Part shown: positions 30,126-39,339 of the stretch, in pieces
Layout: each line of letters begins with the position of its first letter
How positions within the stretch are numbered: position 1 is the first letter of the stretch
Assembly (NCBI RefSeq): GCF_947489715.1
Contig: NZ_CANLER010000002.1
Span: 62,001-126,000 of the forward strand
Direction: 5' to 3'
Length of the DNA: 64,000 bases
Origin: an uncultured Roseovarius sp.
Lineage (GTDB): Bacteria; Pseudomonadota; Alphaproteobacteria; Rhodobacterales; Rhodobacteraceae
Made by a program: the position numbers and the translations under genes
Notes under the pieces: generated by a model
What the model was told of the DNA's origin: nothing
Seen by the model: only the letters and a program-made list of their open reading frames with translations
The model's database searches: none

Positions 30126-30738
30126 AGCGGCAGTAGGAACCGCTGCGATGCCGCGCTGTGTCGAAATGGAAATGATCGCGATGATGCCGGTCGGAATTTG
30201 GCCCCAGAACGGTACCAAACGGCCCGCAGGCGCTGCGATGCATCTTTTTCAGAATGCGGCCTTTCCGGCCACTGCCCCAGTGCTTCAGCACCGAAATTTC
30301 GCTGCCATCGGCCAGCGTGAAGGCTGAAATATCAATCGCCCGGCCCTTGCCATGCTCCGATATCTTGGCCCCCCTGCGGCTGTTGCGCGTGCGACAGGCA
30401 TAATGCGCGGCAACACGTAGGCGCACGACGCCGCCACCACGTTTGCCCACCGCCGGTTTCATGCCCTTATCAATCCACGATTTCAGCGTCCGGGCAGTAC
30501 GACAATCCATCACCGATTGCTGGCTCAAGGCGACACCGCTGACCGAGCTGATCTTGACCGCATCATCCAAACCGCAGCCCCGCAGCTTGCCGGGGACATT
30601 GCCAACGTTGGTGCCTTGAATAGACGCGTCACCGCAAACCGCCCCGCGTGCAACCGTGCCCCTGGTAGAATAGCCCGGGCCATTGGCCGAAGAGGAACAC
30701 GAGGCAAGAACCAGGGAAATCATTACCAAAACACGCAT
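30124..30738 (-). CDS. Extensin-like domain lipoprotein
   Basis: The 204-residue protein starts with a short lipoprotein signal whose lipobox is LASC (Cys at about residue 14). The mature part is rich in Cys and contains the extensin-like C-terminal domain: CGLDDAVKI, VMDCRTARTL-WI, SEHGKGRAIDISAF and DRHHRDHFHFD. The last two resemble the metal ligands of D-Ala-D-Ala peptidases (SxHxxGxAxD and HxH). A cell-wall role is plausible but unproven. It follows tyrC by 3 bp on the same strand. Confidence 0.88.
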   Translation of the reverse strand: MRVLVMISLVLASCSSSANGPGYSTRGTVARGAVCGDASIQGTNVGNVPGKLRGCGLDDAVKISSVSGVALSQQSVMDCRTARTLKSWIDKGMKPAVGKRGGGVVRLRVAAHYACRTRNSRRGAKISEHGKGRAIDISAFTLADGSEISVLKHWGSGRKGRILKKMHRSACGPFGTVLGPNSDRHHRDHFHFDTARHRSGSYCR

Positions 30739-30741
30739 TAT

Positions 30742-31656
30742 TCATACCTTTCCGCGGCCAAAATCTGGGGCATCAGTATCCTGCCCTGCGTCGATGATGC
30801 CTTTCCGGATCGCACGCGTACGGGTGAAATAATCATACAGATGCTCACCGTCACCATCGCGAATAGCTTTCTGAAGCGCAAACAATTCCTCGGTGAACCG
30901 GCCCAGAATTTCCAGCGTCGCATCCTTGTTCGTCAGAAACACATCGCGCCACATGGTCGGATCACTCGCAGCGATCCGCGTAAAGTCGCGAAATCCTGCG
31001 GCGGAATATTTGATCACCTCGCTGTCTGTTACCCGGCGAATGTCATCAGCGACACCCACCATCGTATAGGCAATCAGGTGGGGTGCGTGACTGGTGACGG
31101 CGCAGACCAGATCATGGTGATCCGCGTCCATTTCATCGGTCTTCGCACCCATGCCGTGCCAAAGACTCTCAAGCCGATCGACAGCGGTGCGGTCGCTGCC
31201 GGCAACCGGCACGATAAGCGTGTATTTGTTGTCGAAAAGTTCAGCAAACCCCGAAGTAGGCCCGGAGTGTTCTGTCCCTGCCATCGGGTGCGCAGGCACG
31301 AAATGCACGCCCGTGGGCAGATGTGGCGCCACCGCGGCGATCACCGCCTTCTTGACCGAACCCACATCGCTGACCGTAGCACCCGGTTTCAACGCCGTTG
31401 CGATTTCGGCTGCGACCACGCCCATTGCGCCCACCGGCACGCAGAGCACCACCAGATCAGCGTCCCGCGCCGCCTCTGCGGCGCTGTCACAGACCCGGTC
31501 ACACAGGCCAATCTCACGGGCAGTATCACGGGTCTCGGCAGAGCGGGCATAGCCTGTCACCTCACCGACCAACCCCTTGCGCTTCATCGCCCAGAACATG
31601 GACGAGGCGATCAGGCCCAGCCCGATCAGCGCCACGCGGTCATAGATCACGTTCAT
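30742..31656 (-). CDS. tyrC: Prephenate/arogenate dehydrogenase family protein
   Basis: The 304-residue enzyme performs the NAD-dependent oxidative decarboxylation of prephenate or arogenate in tyrosine synthesis. It has the N-terminal Rossmann loop GLGLIASS (about residues 12-19), [20 protein letters not shown] and the substrate-binding [15 protein letters not shown] segment. Length fits the monofunctional alphaproteobacterial type. The start overlaps the hisC stop (ATGA, 31653-31656), so both are co-translated. The gene symbol follows the usual name for cyclohexadienyl dehydrogenase. Confidence 0.92.
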   Translation of the reverse strand: MNVIYDRVALIGLGLIASSMFWAMKRKGLVGEVTGYARSAETRDTAREIGLCDRVCDSAAEAARDADLVVLCVPVGAMGVVAAEIATALKPGATVSDVGSVKKAVIAAVAPHLPTGVHFVPAHPMAGTEHSGPTSGFAELFDNKYTLIVPVAGSDRTAVDRLESLWHGMGAKTDEMDADHHDLVCAVTSHAPHLIAYTMVGVADDIRRVTDSEVIKYSAAGFRDFTRIAASDPTMWRDVFLTNKDATLEILGRFTEELFALQKAIRDGDGEHLYDYFTRTRAIRKGIIDAGQDTDAPDFGRGKV

Positions 31657-32738
31657 ACCTCGTCCCCCATGAACTGCCCCACCGCATGGGCCACCCGGCG
31701 GCAGCCGGGTTCGTCGCCAATGGTGATCCGCAGGCAATTGGGCAGGTTGTAGCCCGCCACCTTGCGCACGATCAGCCCTTGCGATTGCAGATGCGCATCA
31801 CAGGCTTCGGCCTCTTCCCTGTCGGCAAAACGCGCCAGAATGAAATTCGCAAGCGACGTGTCGGACACCACCCCGTGTCCCGCCAGCGCCTCGGCCAGCC
31901 AGGACCGCAGGCGGTTGTTGTCATTCCGGCATTTCTCGGCCCAGGCGGTGTCACGCACGGCAGCCTCAGCCGCAGCCAGTGCCGCGTTCGACAGGTTGAA
32001 CGGGCCCCGCACGCGGTTGAGCACATCAACCACATGTTGCGGGCCATAGCCCCAGCCCACGCGCAACCCGCCCAGACCGTAAAGCTTGGAGAAGGTGCGC
32101 GTCATCACCACGTTCTCGCGGCTGTCCACCAGACCGGCCCCGCCGTCATACCCTTCGACATATTCCGCATAGGCCCCGTCGATCACCAGCAACGCCTGCG
32201 GCGGTAACCCGTCCGCCAGCCGCGCCATCTCGGCCTCACCGATCATGGTGCCGGTGGGGTTGTTGGGATTGGCGAGGAAAACCAGCTTGGTCCGCTCCGT
32301 GCAGGCCGCAAGAATGGCATCCACATCGGTGACCCGTTCGCGTTCACGTACCTCGACCGGGGTCGCACCATTTGCCAGTGACGAAATCCGGTACATCGCG
32401 AACCCGTGTTCGGTGTGGATCACCTCATCCCCCGGACCGGCATAGGCCTGACAGAGAAAGGCGATGATCTCATCGCTGCCGACACCGCAGACGACGCGGC
32501 TTGCGTCGACACCATGCACCGCGCCGATCGCGTCACGCAGCGCAGTATGATCGGTCGATGGATAGCGGTGCAGATCAAACGCCACCTTGCGGAACGCCTC
32601 TTTCGCCGCCTCGCTGGGGCCAAAGGGATTTTCGTTCGAGCTCAGCTTGACCACGTTGCTGACACCATCGATATGCGCCGCACCGCCCTGATACAGCTCG
32701 ATGTCCATGATCCCTGGCTGGGGTGTGATAATCGTCAT
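31653..32738 (-). CDS. hisC: Histidinol-phosphate aminotransferase
   Basis: HisC transfers an amino group to imidazole-acetol phosphate; the enzyme often also serves aromatic amino acids, which fits the tyrC neighbour. The 361-residue protein has the class I/II fold I pattern: [12 protein letters not shown] at the start, [11 protein letters not shown] (about 175), IDGAYAEYV, and the PLP lysine in [17 protein letters not shown] (about 220). The C-terminal NCLRITIG motif is present. The start with GGAGGCGCAGTA upstream is well supported. Confidence 0.95.
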   Translation of the reverse strand: MTIITPQPGIMDIELYQGGAAHIDGVSNVVKLSSNENPFGPSEAAKEAFRKVAFDLHRYPSTDHTALRDAIGAVHGVDASRVVCGVGSDEIIAFLCQAYAGPGDEVIHTEHGFAMYRISSLANGATPVEVRERERVTDVDAILAACTERTKLVFLANPNNPTGTMIGEAEMARLADGLPPQALLVIDGAYAEYVEGYDGGAGLVDSRENVVMTRTFSKLYGLGGLRVGWGYGPQHVVDVLNRVRGPFNLSNAALAAAEAAVRDTAWAEKCRNDNNRLRSWLAEALAGHGVVSDTSLANFILARFADREEAEACDAHLQSQGLIVRKVAGYNLPNCLRITIGDEPGCRRVAHAVGQFMGDEV

Positions 32739-32796
32739 TACTGCGCCTCCCGTGGCGTTTTCTATCTGCGGTGCCGCACCTTGACCAGCACCAAAC

Positions 32797-32830
32797 GAAA
32801 AGGGCCGCGGCGGTTTCCCGTCGCGGCCCC
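32797..32830 (-). terminator. Rho-independent terminator of rpsD
   Basis: Read on the minus strand, GGGGCCGCGACGGG and the complementary CCGCCGCGGCCCT make a GC-rich stem with a short AAA-containing loop, followed by TTTTCG. It is about 20 bp past the rpsD stop. Confidence 0.85.
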
Positions 32831-32849
32831 TGGCAGACTATGGTTAGGC

Positions 32850-33470
32850 TTAGTTCTGCGCGTAGAATTCGATGACGAGGTTCGGTTCCATCATCACCGG
32901 ATAAGGCACGTCGCTCAGACCCGGAGTGCGGACGAAAGTTGCAACCATCTTCGAATGATCGGCGTCGATGTAATCGGGCACATCACGCTCGGCCAGTTGC
33001 GTGGCTTCCAGCAGAACCGCCATTTGCTTGGACCGGTCACGCACTTCGATCACGTCACCCTCTTTCACGCGGTAGGAGGGGATGTTGACCTTCTTGCCGT
33101 TCACGCGGACATGGCCGTGGTTCACGAACTGACGCGCGGCAAACATGGTGGCAACGAATTTGGCACGGTAGACAACCGCGTCCAGACGACGCTCCAGCAG
33201 GCCGATCAGGTTTTCGCCGGTGTCACCCTTTACACGGGCGGCTTCGGCGTAAACGCGTTTGAATTGCTTTTCGGTCAGATCGCCGTAGTAGCCTTTCAGC
33301 TTCTGCTTGGCGCGCAGCTGCAGACCGAAGTCCGAGATTTTGCCTTTGCGGCGCTGACCATGCTGGCCGGGGCCGTATTCGCGACGGTTGACCGGGGATT
33401 TCGGACGACCCCAGATGTTTTCGCCCATCCGGCGGTCGATTTTGTACTTGGCAGACGTGCGTTTGGTCAC
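32850..33470 (-). CDS. rpsD: 30S ribosomal protein S4
   Basis: S4 binds 16S rRNA early in 30S assembly. The 206-residue protein has the normal length, with the basic N terminus typical of alphaproteobacterial S4 ([24 protein letters not shown]), [15 protein letters not shown] and the S4 RNA-binding domain [21 protein letters not shown] in residues about 95-155. It is monocistronic with its own terminator. The 278-bp region upstream (33471-33748) contains its leader and no other recognisable feature. Confidence 0.97.
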   Translation of the reverse strand: MTKRTSAKYKIDRRMGENIWGRPKSPVNRREYGPGQHGQRRKGKISDFGLQLRAKQKLKGYYGDLTEKQFKRVYAEAARVKGDTGENLIGLLERRLDAVVYRAKFVATMFAARQFVNHGHVRVNGKKVNIPSYRVKEGDVIEVRDRSKQMAVLLEATQLAERDVPDYIDADHSKMVATFVRTPGLSDVPYPVMMEPNLVIEFYAQN

Positions 33471-33748
33471 GGCTGTTCTCCTTCAGTTTTGCGTGCTCCG
33501 CTGCCCGAAAGCTGCGGAATTGAAGGGCGTTGTCCTCTGGATTTCTCCTGACAGGCATCCCCTTGCGAGGGCCACCAACACCAATGAATGCGCGCTTATA
33601 CTGCGCCGCAGCACAGAGTCAACACGCGCCGGGCGAAACACCCGGATTATTTCCCTGGTTTGCAATAGACACCTGGCGACAACAGGATCCGCGTCAATCC
33701 AAATGCAGGAGCAGTGCCCGAGCGGCCCGATGGGCAGGCGTTGCGGTT

Positions 33749-34813
33749 CTACGCCGCCTCATGCGCCAGGATGGCCGCCTCGGAACTGCTCAGATTGCGC
33801 CGGGCGAAACAGCCATAGGCAAGCGGCTCGTATTCCAGACGCGCATTCAGCTCCAGCAGGCGCTTCTTGTCGTCCGCATCCAACATCTCAAGCGAGGTGC
33901 TGGCCGGATGGAAGCTTTCGGTCTCAATCCCGTTCGCCCAAAGCACCTGATGCTGCGGCAACAACAGATGAACATATGTGACCTCGCGCACCGCCAGGTC
34001 GACCGAAACCGTTGACCCGTTGATCAGATCCTTGGCCGACACCAGCACTTCGGGCACGTTGAAAAGCGACCGCGCCACGTCCCCCTTGATCAACATCCGG
34101 TGTTCCGGGCTGACCAGCAATTCGGCATCCGGCCGGTCAATCCCCAGGGCACCGGCGCGAATGCGTACTGGCCGCAATCGTGGCATCGCAAACAGGCGCG
34201 CGCCGGTCATCCGCCGGCTGCCGACCCATTCGATCTCCTGCGCGCCATTATCCTTGGTCTGAACGAAATCGCCCTCGCGCAACTCTTCCACCAAACGCGG
34301 CCCCTGCGGCGTTTCGATCCGGGTGCCGGGGGTAAAGCAGATCACCCCGCCCGCCATCGGTTCGGTGCTGGAACAGCGCAATCCTTCAAGGGAATGATGC
34401 ACAATCCACATCTCGGTGTCGCGTGGTGGAATTTCATCAAGGAACATCAGCAGCGGCGGTGCCCCGCGCCCCACTTCGATCATCGTCACGGTATAGCTCT
34501 GCGCCCCGTCGGTCACCACGAAGCCGCTATCGGTCAGCGGGTCCTCGATATCGACCTTTTCCAGATCCTTGGTATGTGTAATCGCTGCACCAACAAGTCG
34601 CCGCACGATCCGTGCCGCACGCTTGCGGTTCGTCATATCACCGTCTGCCCGCTCAAGGCGCAGGAGTTCACCTGGACCGTCCACCCGTACGACGTCACCC
34701 CGCCAAGACCACGCGGCCCCCACACTTAACGCCTGTACCGGGGCGGCTTCTAAACCGTCCACTTCCGTCTGCGACCAGGAGATGACAAACGTGCCTCGAA
34801 AGCCCGTCTTCAT
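33749..34813 (-). CDS. Hint domain-containing protein
   Basis: The 354-residue protein has a Hedgehog/intein (Hint) module at about residues 157-300, starting at the cysteine in GGVICFTPGTRI, with VEELREGDFV and LLVSPEHRMLI motifs. Rhodobacteraceae carry many such Hint_2 proteins, often thought to be secreted, autoprocessing or RTX-linked. The N-terminal region (about 150 residues) is not recognised and no signal peptide is seen. It is divergent from the maleate isomerase-like gene. Confidence 0.87.
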   Translation of the reverse strand: MKTGFRGTFVISWSQTEVDGLEAAPVQALSVGAAWSWRGDVVRVDGPGELLRLERADGDMTNRKRAARIVRRLVGAAITHTKDLEKVDIEDPLTDSGFVVTDGAQSYTVTMIEVGRGAPPLLMFLDEIPPRDTEMWIVHHSLEGLRCSSTEPMAGGVICFTPGTRIETPQGPRLVEELREGDFVQTKDNGAQEIEWVGSRRMTGARLFAMPRLRPVRIRAGALGIDRPDAELLVSPEHRMLIKGDVARSLFNVPEVLVSAKDLINGSTVSVDLAVREVTYVHLLLPQHQVLWANGIETESFHPASTSLEMLDADDKKRLLELNARLEYEPLAYGCFARRNLSSSEAAILAHEAA

Positions 34814-35029
34814 TGCCTGTATGCCTGCCTTTTATTTTTTTTATTAAGGAAAGGTTAACAGACGCGAATCACCCTGGGAAGCCCTCCGATTCGCAATTTG
34901 TTAACTTTTTGGATGCCCGTCGCATCCTTCCCACAACCCAAAAGGATAGGGTGTCGGGGGAAATCACGGCGATTGCCCGAAAGGCCAATAAATGTAGACT
35001 GTTCAGCAACGCAACCGCAGGAGCGTCCG

Positions 35030-35812
35030 ATGAACAAGCCCGATGATCTTACCGCTGCCGCTCGGCAAGCCGTTCTTGAGAACGTGCAATTTGACGATGG
35101 GCGCAACGCCCGCGCCAGGATCGGGTTCGTGCTGATCCCCAATGAACAGACCATCGAAGAGGACATGATCCGCCATATGCCACCCGGTGTCGGCGTCTAT
35201 TTCAGCCGCGCCACCATGCCGCGTGAAATCTCGACCGAAAGCCTGGCGCAGCTGCGCGGGTCGCTGGCCGAAACCGCCGCGCGCATTCTGCCCGATGACG
35301 GGCTGGACGTGATCTGTTTCGGCTGCACGTCCGGCACCGTTGCCGTCGGCGAAGACGCCTCCTGCGCCGAACTTGCCAAGGGTGCGCCGGGGGCCAAGAC
35401 ATCGACACTGGCTGGCGCCGTGCGCAAAGCGCTCACAGCGATGGGTGCGCGCAGCATCACGCTTGGCTCCCCTTATGTGGCCGAACTGAACGACAATGTC
35501 GCCGCCTATCTGACCGGGGCGGGTTTCAACGTTGTCGCCTGTCATGGCATGGGGCTGGATTACGACACCCAGATGATCCGCGTCGCACCCGACTACCTGA
35601 TCGACTATGCCCGTGCCATCGACACGCCCGAGGCCGATACCATCCTGCTCAGCTGCGGCGCTCTGCGCAGCATCGACGTGGTGGACGAGATCGAACAGCG
35701 CCTCGGCAAACCGGTGATCTGCAGCAATCAGGCGATGCTGTGGGATTGCCTGCGGCAGGCTGGAATTGACGACCGGCTGCCCGGTCTGGGCCGTCTGCTG
35801 CGCGAACACTGA
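35030..35812 (+). CDS. Maleate isomerase/arylmalonate decarboxylase-like (Asp/Glu racemase superfamily) protein
   Basis: The 260-residue protein has the pattern of the maleate cis-trans isomerase group: an N-terminal RIGFVLIPNE strand, a first catalytic cysteine in CFGCTSGTVAVG (about residue 100), GSPYVAELN and a second cysteine in LLSCGALRS (about residue 205). Both Cys are typical of this superfamily of cofactor-free racemases and isomerases. Substrate is not certain; candidates include maleate and related dicarboxylates. ATG 35030 follows CAGGAGCG at 6-13 bp. Confidence 0.82.
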   Translation: MNKPDDLTAAARQAVLENVQFDDGRNARARIGFVLIPNEQTIEEDMIRHMPPGVGVYFSRATMPREISTESLAQLRGSLAETAARILPDDGLDVICFGCTSGTVAVGEDASCAELAKGAPGAKTSTLAGAVRKALTAMGARSITLGSPYVAELNDNVAAYLTGAGFNVVACHGMGLDYDTQMIRVAPDYLIDYARAIDTPEADTILLSCGALRSIDVVDEIEQRLGKPVICSNQAMLWDCLRQAGIDDRLPGLGRLLREH

Positions 35813-35870
35813 TCCCGTCTAGGTCGCTCAGGCCCAGGCCGGCTTGCCCGAAAAACAGCCGCGCGCTTTG

Positions 35871-35957
35871 TTAACCACGGCCTCGTCGGTGCCAAATACC
35901 GACGTAATACCGACGTGATACCGACGTAATACTGCCCGGGGCTTTACCTTGTTAACC
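35871..35957. repeat. Bipartite repeat module, copy 2: TTAACC-N21-(11-bp unit)x3-N21-TTAACC
   Basis: TTAACC (35871-35876), 21 bp, three 11-bp units (35898-35930: ACCGACGTAAT, ACCGACGTGAT, ACCGACGTAAT), 21 bp, TTAACC (35952-35957). The two flanking spacers match copy 1 (1366-1463) exactly in length, although their sequences differ. It lies between two convergent genes, so a promoter role for neighbours is unlikely at this copy. Confidence 0.78.
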
Positions 35958-35982
35958 AGTGGCTTGACCCCGATTCGCCGGA

Positions 35983-36564
35983 TCAGAGCGTCCGCATCCA
36001 GAATTGCAGCGCATGATCCGTCTCGGCGGGCTGGTCAATATCCTTCCAGCAATACCGTGCAATCGCCCCGTCGACGGGTGCGTATCCGCGTTTGCGCCAG
36101 AACGGATCAAGCGGGGCATAGCCCCCGGGTTTGAGCGGATGATCATACGGTCTGATCACCCCGCAAAAGGCCGAATATCGCCGCCCCAGATCGCGGCCAT
36201 GCGCCTCGCGCGCATCGAAAAACGCATGCCCGACACCCTGACCCCGGTATTGCGGCAGCAAGACGCTTTCGGCGCAATAGAATATCTCCTCAAGTTCGAT
36301 ATCCTGCCCATGAAACGCCCCGGCAAACTCGGCGTGATCTTCCATCGGCGTCCCGGTGGATGCCCCCACCAGACGGGCACCGTCAAAGGCCCCGACAAGG
36401 ATGGCATCGGCGCTGTCCCGATAGGTTTGCAGATAGCTGCGCTCGTAGGCGACATCGCCATCGTAAAGATAGGGATAGGCGCGAAAAACCTCGATCCGCA
36501 GCTGGGCCACATCTTCCAATGCCGCGCCCAGCGCGTCGCCCGTCAGCCGCTCAACCCGGATCAT
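35983..36564 (-). CDS. GNAT family N-acetyltransferase
   Basis: The 193-residue protein has an acetyl-CoA binding loop LLPQYRGQGVGHAFF (about residues 103-117), which is the R/Q-x-x-G-x-G/A signature of GNAT enzymes, and typical beta strands before it. The target is unknown. Its start overlaps the stop of the NTF2-like gene by four bases (ATGA, 36561-36564), so it belongs to a minus-strand operon with the NTF2-like, phosphatase and UPF0262 genes. Confidence 0.87.
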   Translation of the reverse strand: MIRVERLTGDALGAALEDVAQLRIEVFRAYPYLYDGDVAYERSYLQTYRDSADAILVGAFDGARLVGASTGTPMEDHAEFAGAFHGQDIELEEIFYCAESVLLPQYRGQGVGHAFFDAREAHGRDLGRRYSAFCGVIRPYDHPLKPGGYAPLDPFWRKRGYAPVDGAIARYCWKDIDQPAETDHALQFWMRTL

Positions 36565-36953
36565 GACACCTGTCGCGTCCAGTCTGCCAGATTGTAATAG
36601 GTCACGACACGCGTGATCATGCTGTCTTTCAGGGAAAAGAAAGACCCAGCAGGCAAGCGATAGGTTTGTCCATCGGCTTCGGGCAGGCCCTCATCAGTTT
36701 TCAGATAGGTGCCGTTGACCACGAATTCCGCCGCGGCCCGGGTGCCGTTTTCAGCCTCGAAAATCACCATATCCGTCAGCTCTTCGCGATAACAGCGGTT
36801 CATATGCTCACAAAAGCTGCGGAACAATTCCTTGCCCTGACGCACCTGACCTTCGTTCACATAATGCTCAACATCATCCGACAAACAGGCCAGCATTCCC
36901 GGCACATCGCCGGTGTTGAAAGCATCAAAATAATCCTGAATGACGATCTTCAT
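36561..36953 (-). CDS. NTF2-like (SnoaL/ketosteroid isomerase fold) protein
   Basis: The 130-residue protein begins IQDYFDAFNTGDVPGMLACLSDDVEHYVNEG in family style (short acidic helix and the D-V pair), with GTYL and LPAGSFF strands later. This fold contains steroid isomerases, polyketide cyclases and many proteins of unknown role; no specific catalytic set can be named. ATG 36953 overlaps the stop of the phosphatase gene (36950-36953) and is the start that matches the fold. Confidence 0.8.
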   Translation of the reverse strand: MKIVIQDYFDAFNTGDVPGMLACLSDDVEHYVNEGQVRQGKELFRSFCEHMNRCYREELTDMVIFEAENGTRAAAEFVVNGTYLKTDEGLPEADGQTYRLPAGSFFSLKDSMITRVVTYYNLADWTRQVS

Positions 36954-37417
36954 GTCTGCTCCTTCGGAGGGCCCCAGCGTTCTGTCAGATGGCCGATAAT
37001 CTGGTCGCGGGTCTGTCGGTATGATCCCAGCTTGGCCTCGCGGGTTTCCCCCAGACCGGTCGGGTCCATGATCGGCCAATAGATCACTTCAAGGTGGAAA
37101 ACCCGGGTCAATTCCAATGCCCGGCGCTGGCTGGCCGGGCTGAGTGAGACAACCAGATCGAACGATGACAGGTCATCACCCCACTGCTCCATCTCATCGA
37201 AACTGCGGGTCCGGTGGCGGTCCAGCTCGACCCCGATTTCGCCACAGACGGCAATGCTGAAACCGTCGATATCCATGTCGCTTTTGACACCAGCAGACTG
37301 CACGTAAGTATCTGTTCCATAAAACTTCTTCATGATCCCTTCTGCCATGGGAGACCGCACGGCATTGTGGTCACAGCAGAACAGAACGGACTGAGGAAGC
37401 TCCTCAACCATATGCAT
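36950..37417 (-). CDS. Low-molecular-weight protein tyrosine phosphatase family protein
   Basis: The 155-residue protein has the Cx5R phosphatase loop (CDHNAVRSP, about residues 14-22) near its N terminus and the general acid region in YWPIMDPTG (Asp at about 123). It may dephosphorylate tyrosine or act as an arsenate-reductase relative; in Rhodobacteraceae it follows UPF0262. ATG 37417 overlaps the UPF0262 stop and is preferred; ATG 37411 is an alternative. Confidence 0.85.
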   Translation of the reverse strand: MHMVEELPQSVLFCCDHNAVRSPMAEGIMKKFYGTDTYVQSAGVKSDMDIDGFSIAVCGEIGVELDRHRTRSFDEMEQWGDDLSSFDLVVSLSPASQRRALELTRVFHLEVIYWPIMDPTGLGETREAKLGSYRQTRDQIIGHLTERWGPPKEQT

Positions 37418-37896
37418 CAGGCCCCGAAATGCAGCACGCAAATCAGCGTGAAGAGGCGGCGGGCGGTGTCATTGTCGATCTCGGCCTTGCCTTCCAGCCG
37501 TTCCTCCAGAATACGGGCGCCTTCGTTGTGAATGCCTCGACGGGCCATGTCGATGGTTTCGATCTGGCTGGGCGGCATGTTCTTGACCGCATCAAAATAG
37601 CTTTCGCAGATCTGCCAGTAATCCTTGACCACTTGGCGGAACGGACTGAGCGACAGGTGAAACTCTGCCGCCGGCTCCTCGGCCTCGGTGCGGATATCAA
37701 AGACCAGACGTTTTTCCCTGATGGACAGCTGCACCCGGTAGGGACCGGGCGGCACGATACGGTCGTCGCGCTTGGGCAGATCAAAGGTATTGCCTTCGAT
37801 CAGGTCAAACATTGCCACTTTCCGCTCCTGCTCGATCTCGGGCGTGGGCGGGGGCAGGTTGGCGTCATCCAATTCGATGTGGCTGATACGGGTCAT
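37417..37896 (-). CDS. UPF0262 family protein
   Basis: The 159-residue protein matches UPF0262: an N-terminal I.HIELD segment, EQERKVAMFDLIEGN(T)F, then LSPFR-VVKDY-ICESYF and the C-terminal RRLFTLICVLH motif. It is an alphaproteobacterial protein of unknown function. The family is normally linked to hisD; here an accessory block of about 3.4 kb lies between them. ATG 37896 matches the family start, whereas the open frame continues upstream without similarity. Confidence 0.88.
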   Translation of the reverse strand: MTRISHIELDDANLPPPTPEIEQERKVAMFDLIEGNTFDLPKRDDRIVPPGPYRVQLSIREKRLVFDIRTEAEEPAAEFHLSLSPFRQVVKDYWQICESYFDAVKNMPPSQIETIDMARRGIHNEGARILEERLEGKAEIDNDTARRLFTLICVLHFGA

Positions 37897-38005
37897 CTCA
37901 CGGTCTTTCCACTTGGCAAGCTGGCAAATCACTAGCGCAGGATCACCGCGTGGGCAATCCGGGATCAGATCGCAGGGTATTGCCGCGGCGGAATGGGCAC
38001 AGCCC

Positions 38006-39211
38006 TCAGGCATCCAGAATGGCCGTAACTTCGATCTCGATCACCATATTCCGGTAAACCAGCGCGGGCATCGGTATGCCAGTAGTGGCCGGACCGGGCG
38101 CGGTATAGGAATTCGAACGGATCAGCAGGTTCTCATGCAGCGCCTCGGCCGAGGCATTGCCTTGATAAAAGGTCGTAACCTTGACGACATCATCCAGCCC
38201 CGCGCCCAGATCGGCCAGCACCTTTTCGACATTCGCCATCGCGCGCCGGGTTTGCGCCACCATGTTCCCCGGATCAACCACGTTGGCGGCACTGTCCAGC
38301 GACACCTGTCCCCCCACATGGATGACCTGCCCGCATTTGTTGCCGTGTTTGTAAGGCAGCGGCGTTGTCCAGTCCCAGTGTCCCACAGGCCAGGCATGGG
38401 TTTTTTCGCCCTTCATCGCGGTGACGTAAATCTTGGTCATCACCTCCGGGTTTGGAAAATACGGCACAGGCATTCCGGTGGGCGCGGGCCCGGGATCAGG
38501 AAAGTAACCGGCGCGGATTTTTGCAGGTTCTTCCCAATCCTCCGCTGATCCGGCCCCCACATAGAATACATTCAGCTTGACCACGTCGCCCATATCCGCC
38601 CCGGCCGAGGACAGTGCCCGTGACAGCTGATCCATCATGATCTCGGTCTGGCGCACTACATCTCCGGCGGCCTCTACGCGACCATCACACGCGACTGCAG
38701 AGATATCGCCCGTGAAAATCATATCGCCACACACCACCAGATGCGAAAAAGCCTTTGACAATGCGGGCATATCGGGCAGATGAAGGCACTGGCGTGGCAC
38801 GGGCCGATCATCCTCGCCCCGCATGGCGACACCTTCGATTTCGATCATCATCTCCGGATAACACAATTCAGGCAGCGCGATCAGGTTGACCACCGGCTGC
38901 GCCCGCCCCGCCAGAATGCCTGCCAACTGATCCAGCAGACGCGCCTCGGTCGCGGCGTCACCGACAAAATAAACCACCAGCCGGACCAGATCTTCGACAC
39001 CCACGCCCAAATCCGTCAGGACATCCGACAGATACTGCATTGCCGCGTCACATTGCGGGTGGATGTCGCCGGGGTTGCGCACCACTCCCTCGGCGTCCAG
39101 ATCAACCTGACCGCCGGTAAAGATCATCTGCCCGGCACGAACCCCGTGCTGATGGGTCAGGTTGACCGGCCAGTTCCAATGCCCCTCGGGCCAGCTATAG
39201 CGTCGTTTCAT
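38006..39211 (-). CDS. Triple RidA (YjgF/YER057c/UK114) domain fusion protein
   Basis: The 401-residue protein contains three RidA-like repeats: about residues 1-130, 140-270 and 275-401. Repeats 1 and 3 are clearly similar (WPEGHWNW and WPVGHWDW; FTGGQVDLD and HVGGQVSLD), and repeat 2 has FTGDISAV and DVVKLNVFYVG. RidA proteins hydrolyse reactive enamines and imines. At the place of the deaminase arginine the repeats read Gln, Pro and Thr by my alignment, so classic RidA activity is doubtful. It precedes an exported MBL-fold gene on the far side. Confidence 0.85.
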   Translation of the reverse strand: MKRRYSWPEGHWNWPVNLTHQHGVRAGQMIFTGGQVDLDAEGVVRNPGDIHPQCDAAMQYLSDVLTDLGVGVEDLVRLVVYFVGDAATEARLLDQLAGILAGRAQPVVNLIALPELCYPEMMIEIEGVAMRGEDDRPVPRQCLHLPDMPALSKAFSHLVVCGDMIFTGDISAVACDGRVEAAGDVVRQTEIMMDQLSRALSSAGADMGDVVKLNVFYVGAGSAEDWEEPAKIRAGYFPDPGPAPTGMPVPYFPNPEVMTKIYVTAMKGEKTHAWPVGHWDWTTPLPYKHGNKCGQVIHVGGQVSLDSAANVVDPGNMVAQTRRAMANVEKVLADLGAGLDDVVKVTTFYQGNASAEALHENLLIRSNSYTAPGPATTGIPMPALVYRNMVIEIEVTAILDA

Positions 39212-39339
39212 CCATGATATCCGGTTGTAGGCGTCGCTTCAGGTAGCACGCTACACGACACAGGGCCGACGTCCAGTGAGTGGATGAATTTGCCGGAGCG
39301 GCTGTCTTGTGAGGGAGGCCGCCCCGGCCGCGGCCCGGG

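Noticed and set aside
32406..33551. Plus-strand frame of 381 residues over hisC and rpsD
   Set aside because: Antisense shadow that crosses two conserved genes and the rpsD terminator.
33700..33760. tRNA-Ser-like start (GCCCGAGCGGCCC) upstream of rpsD
   Set aside because: No anticodon arm or T arm can be formed and the stretch runs into the Hint gene stop.
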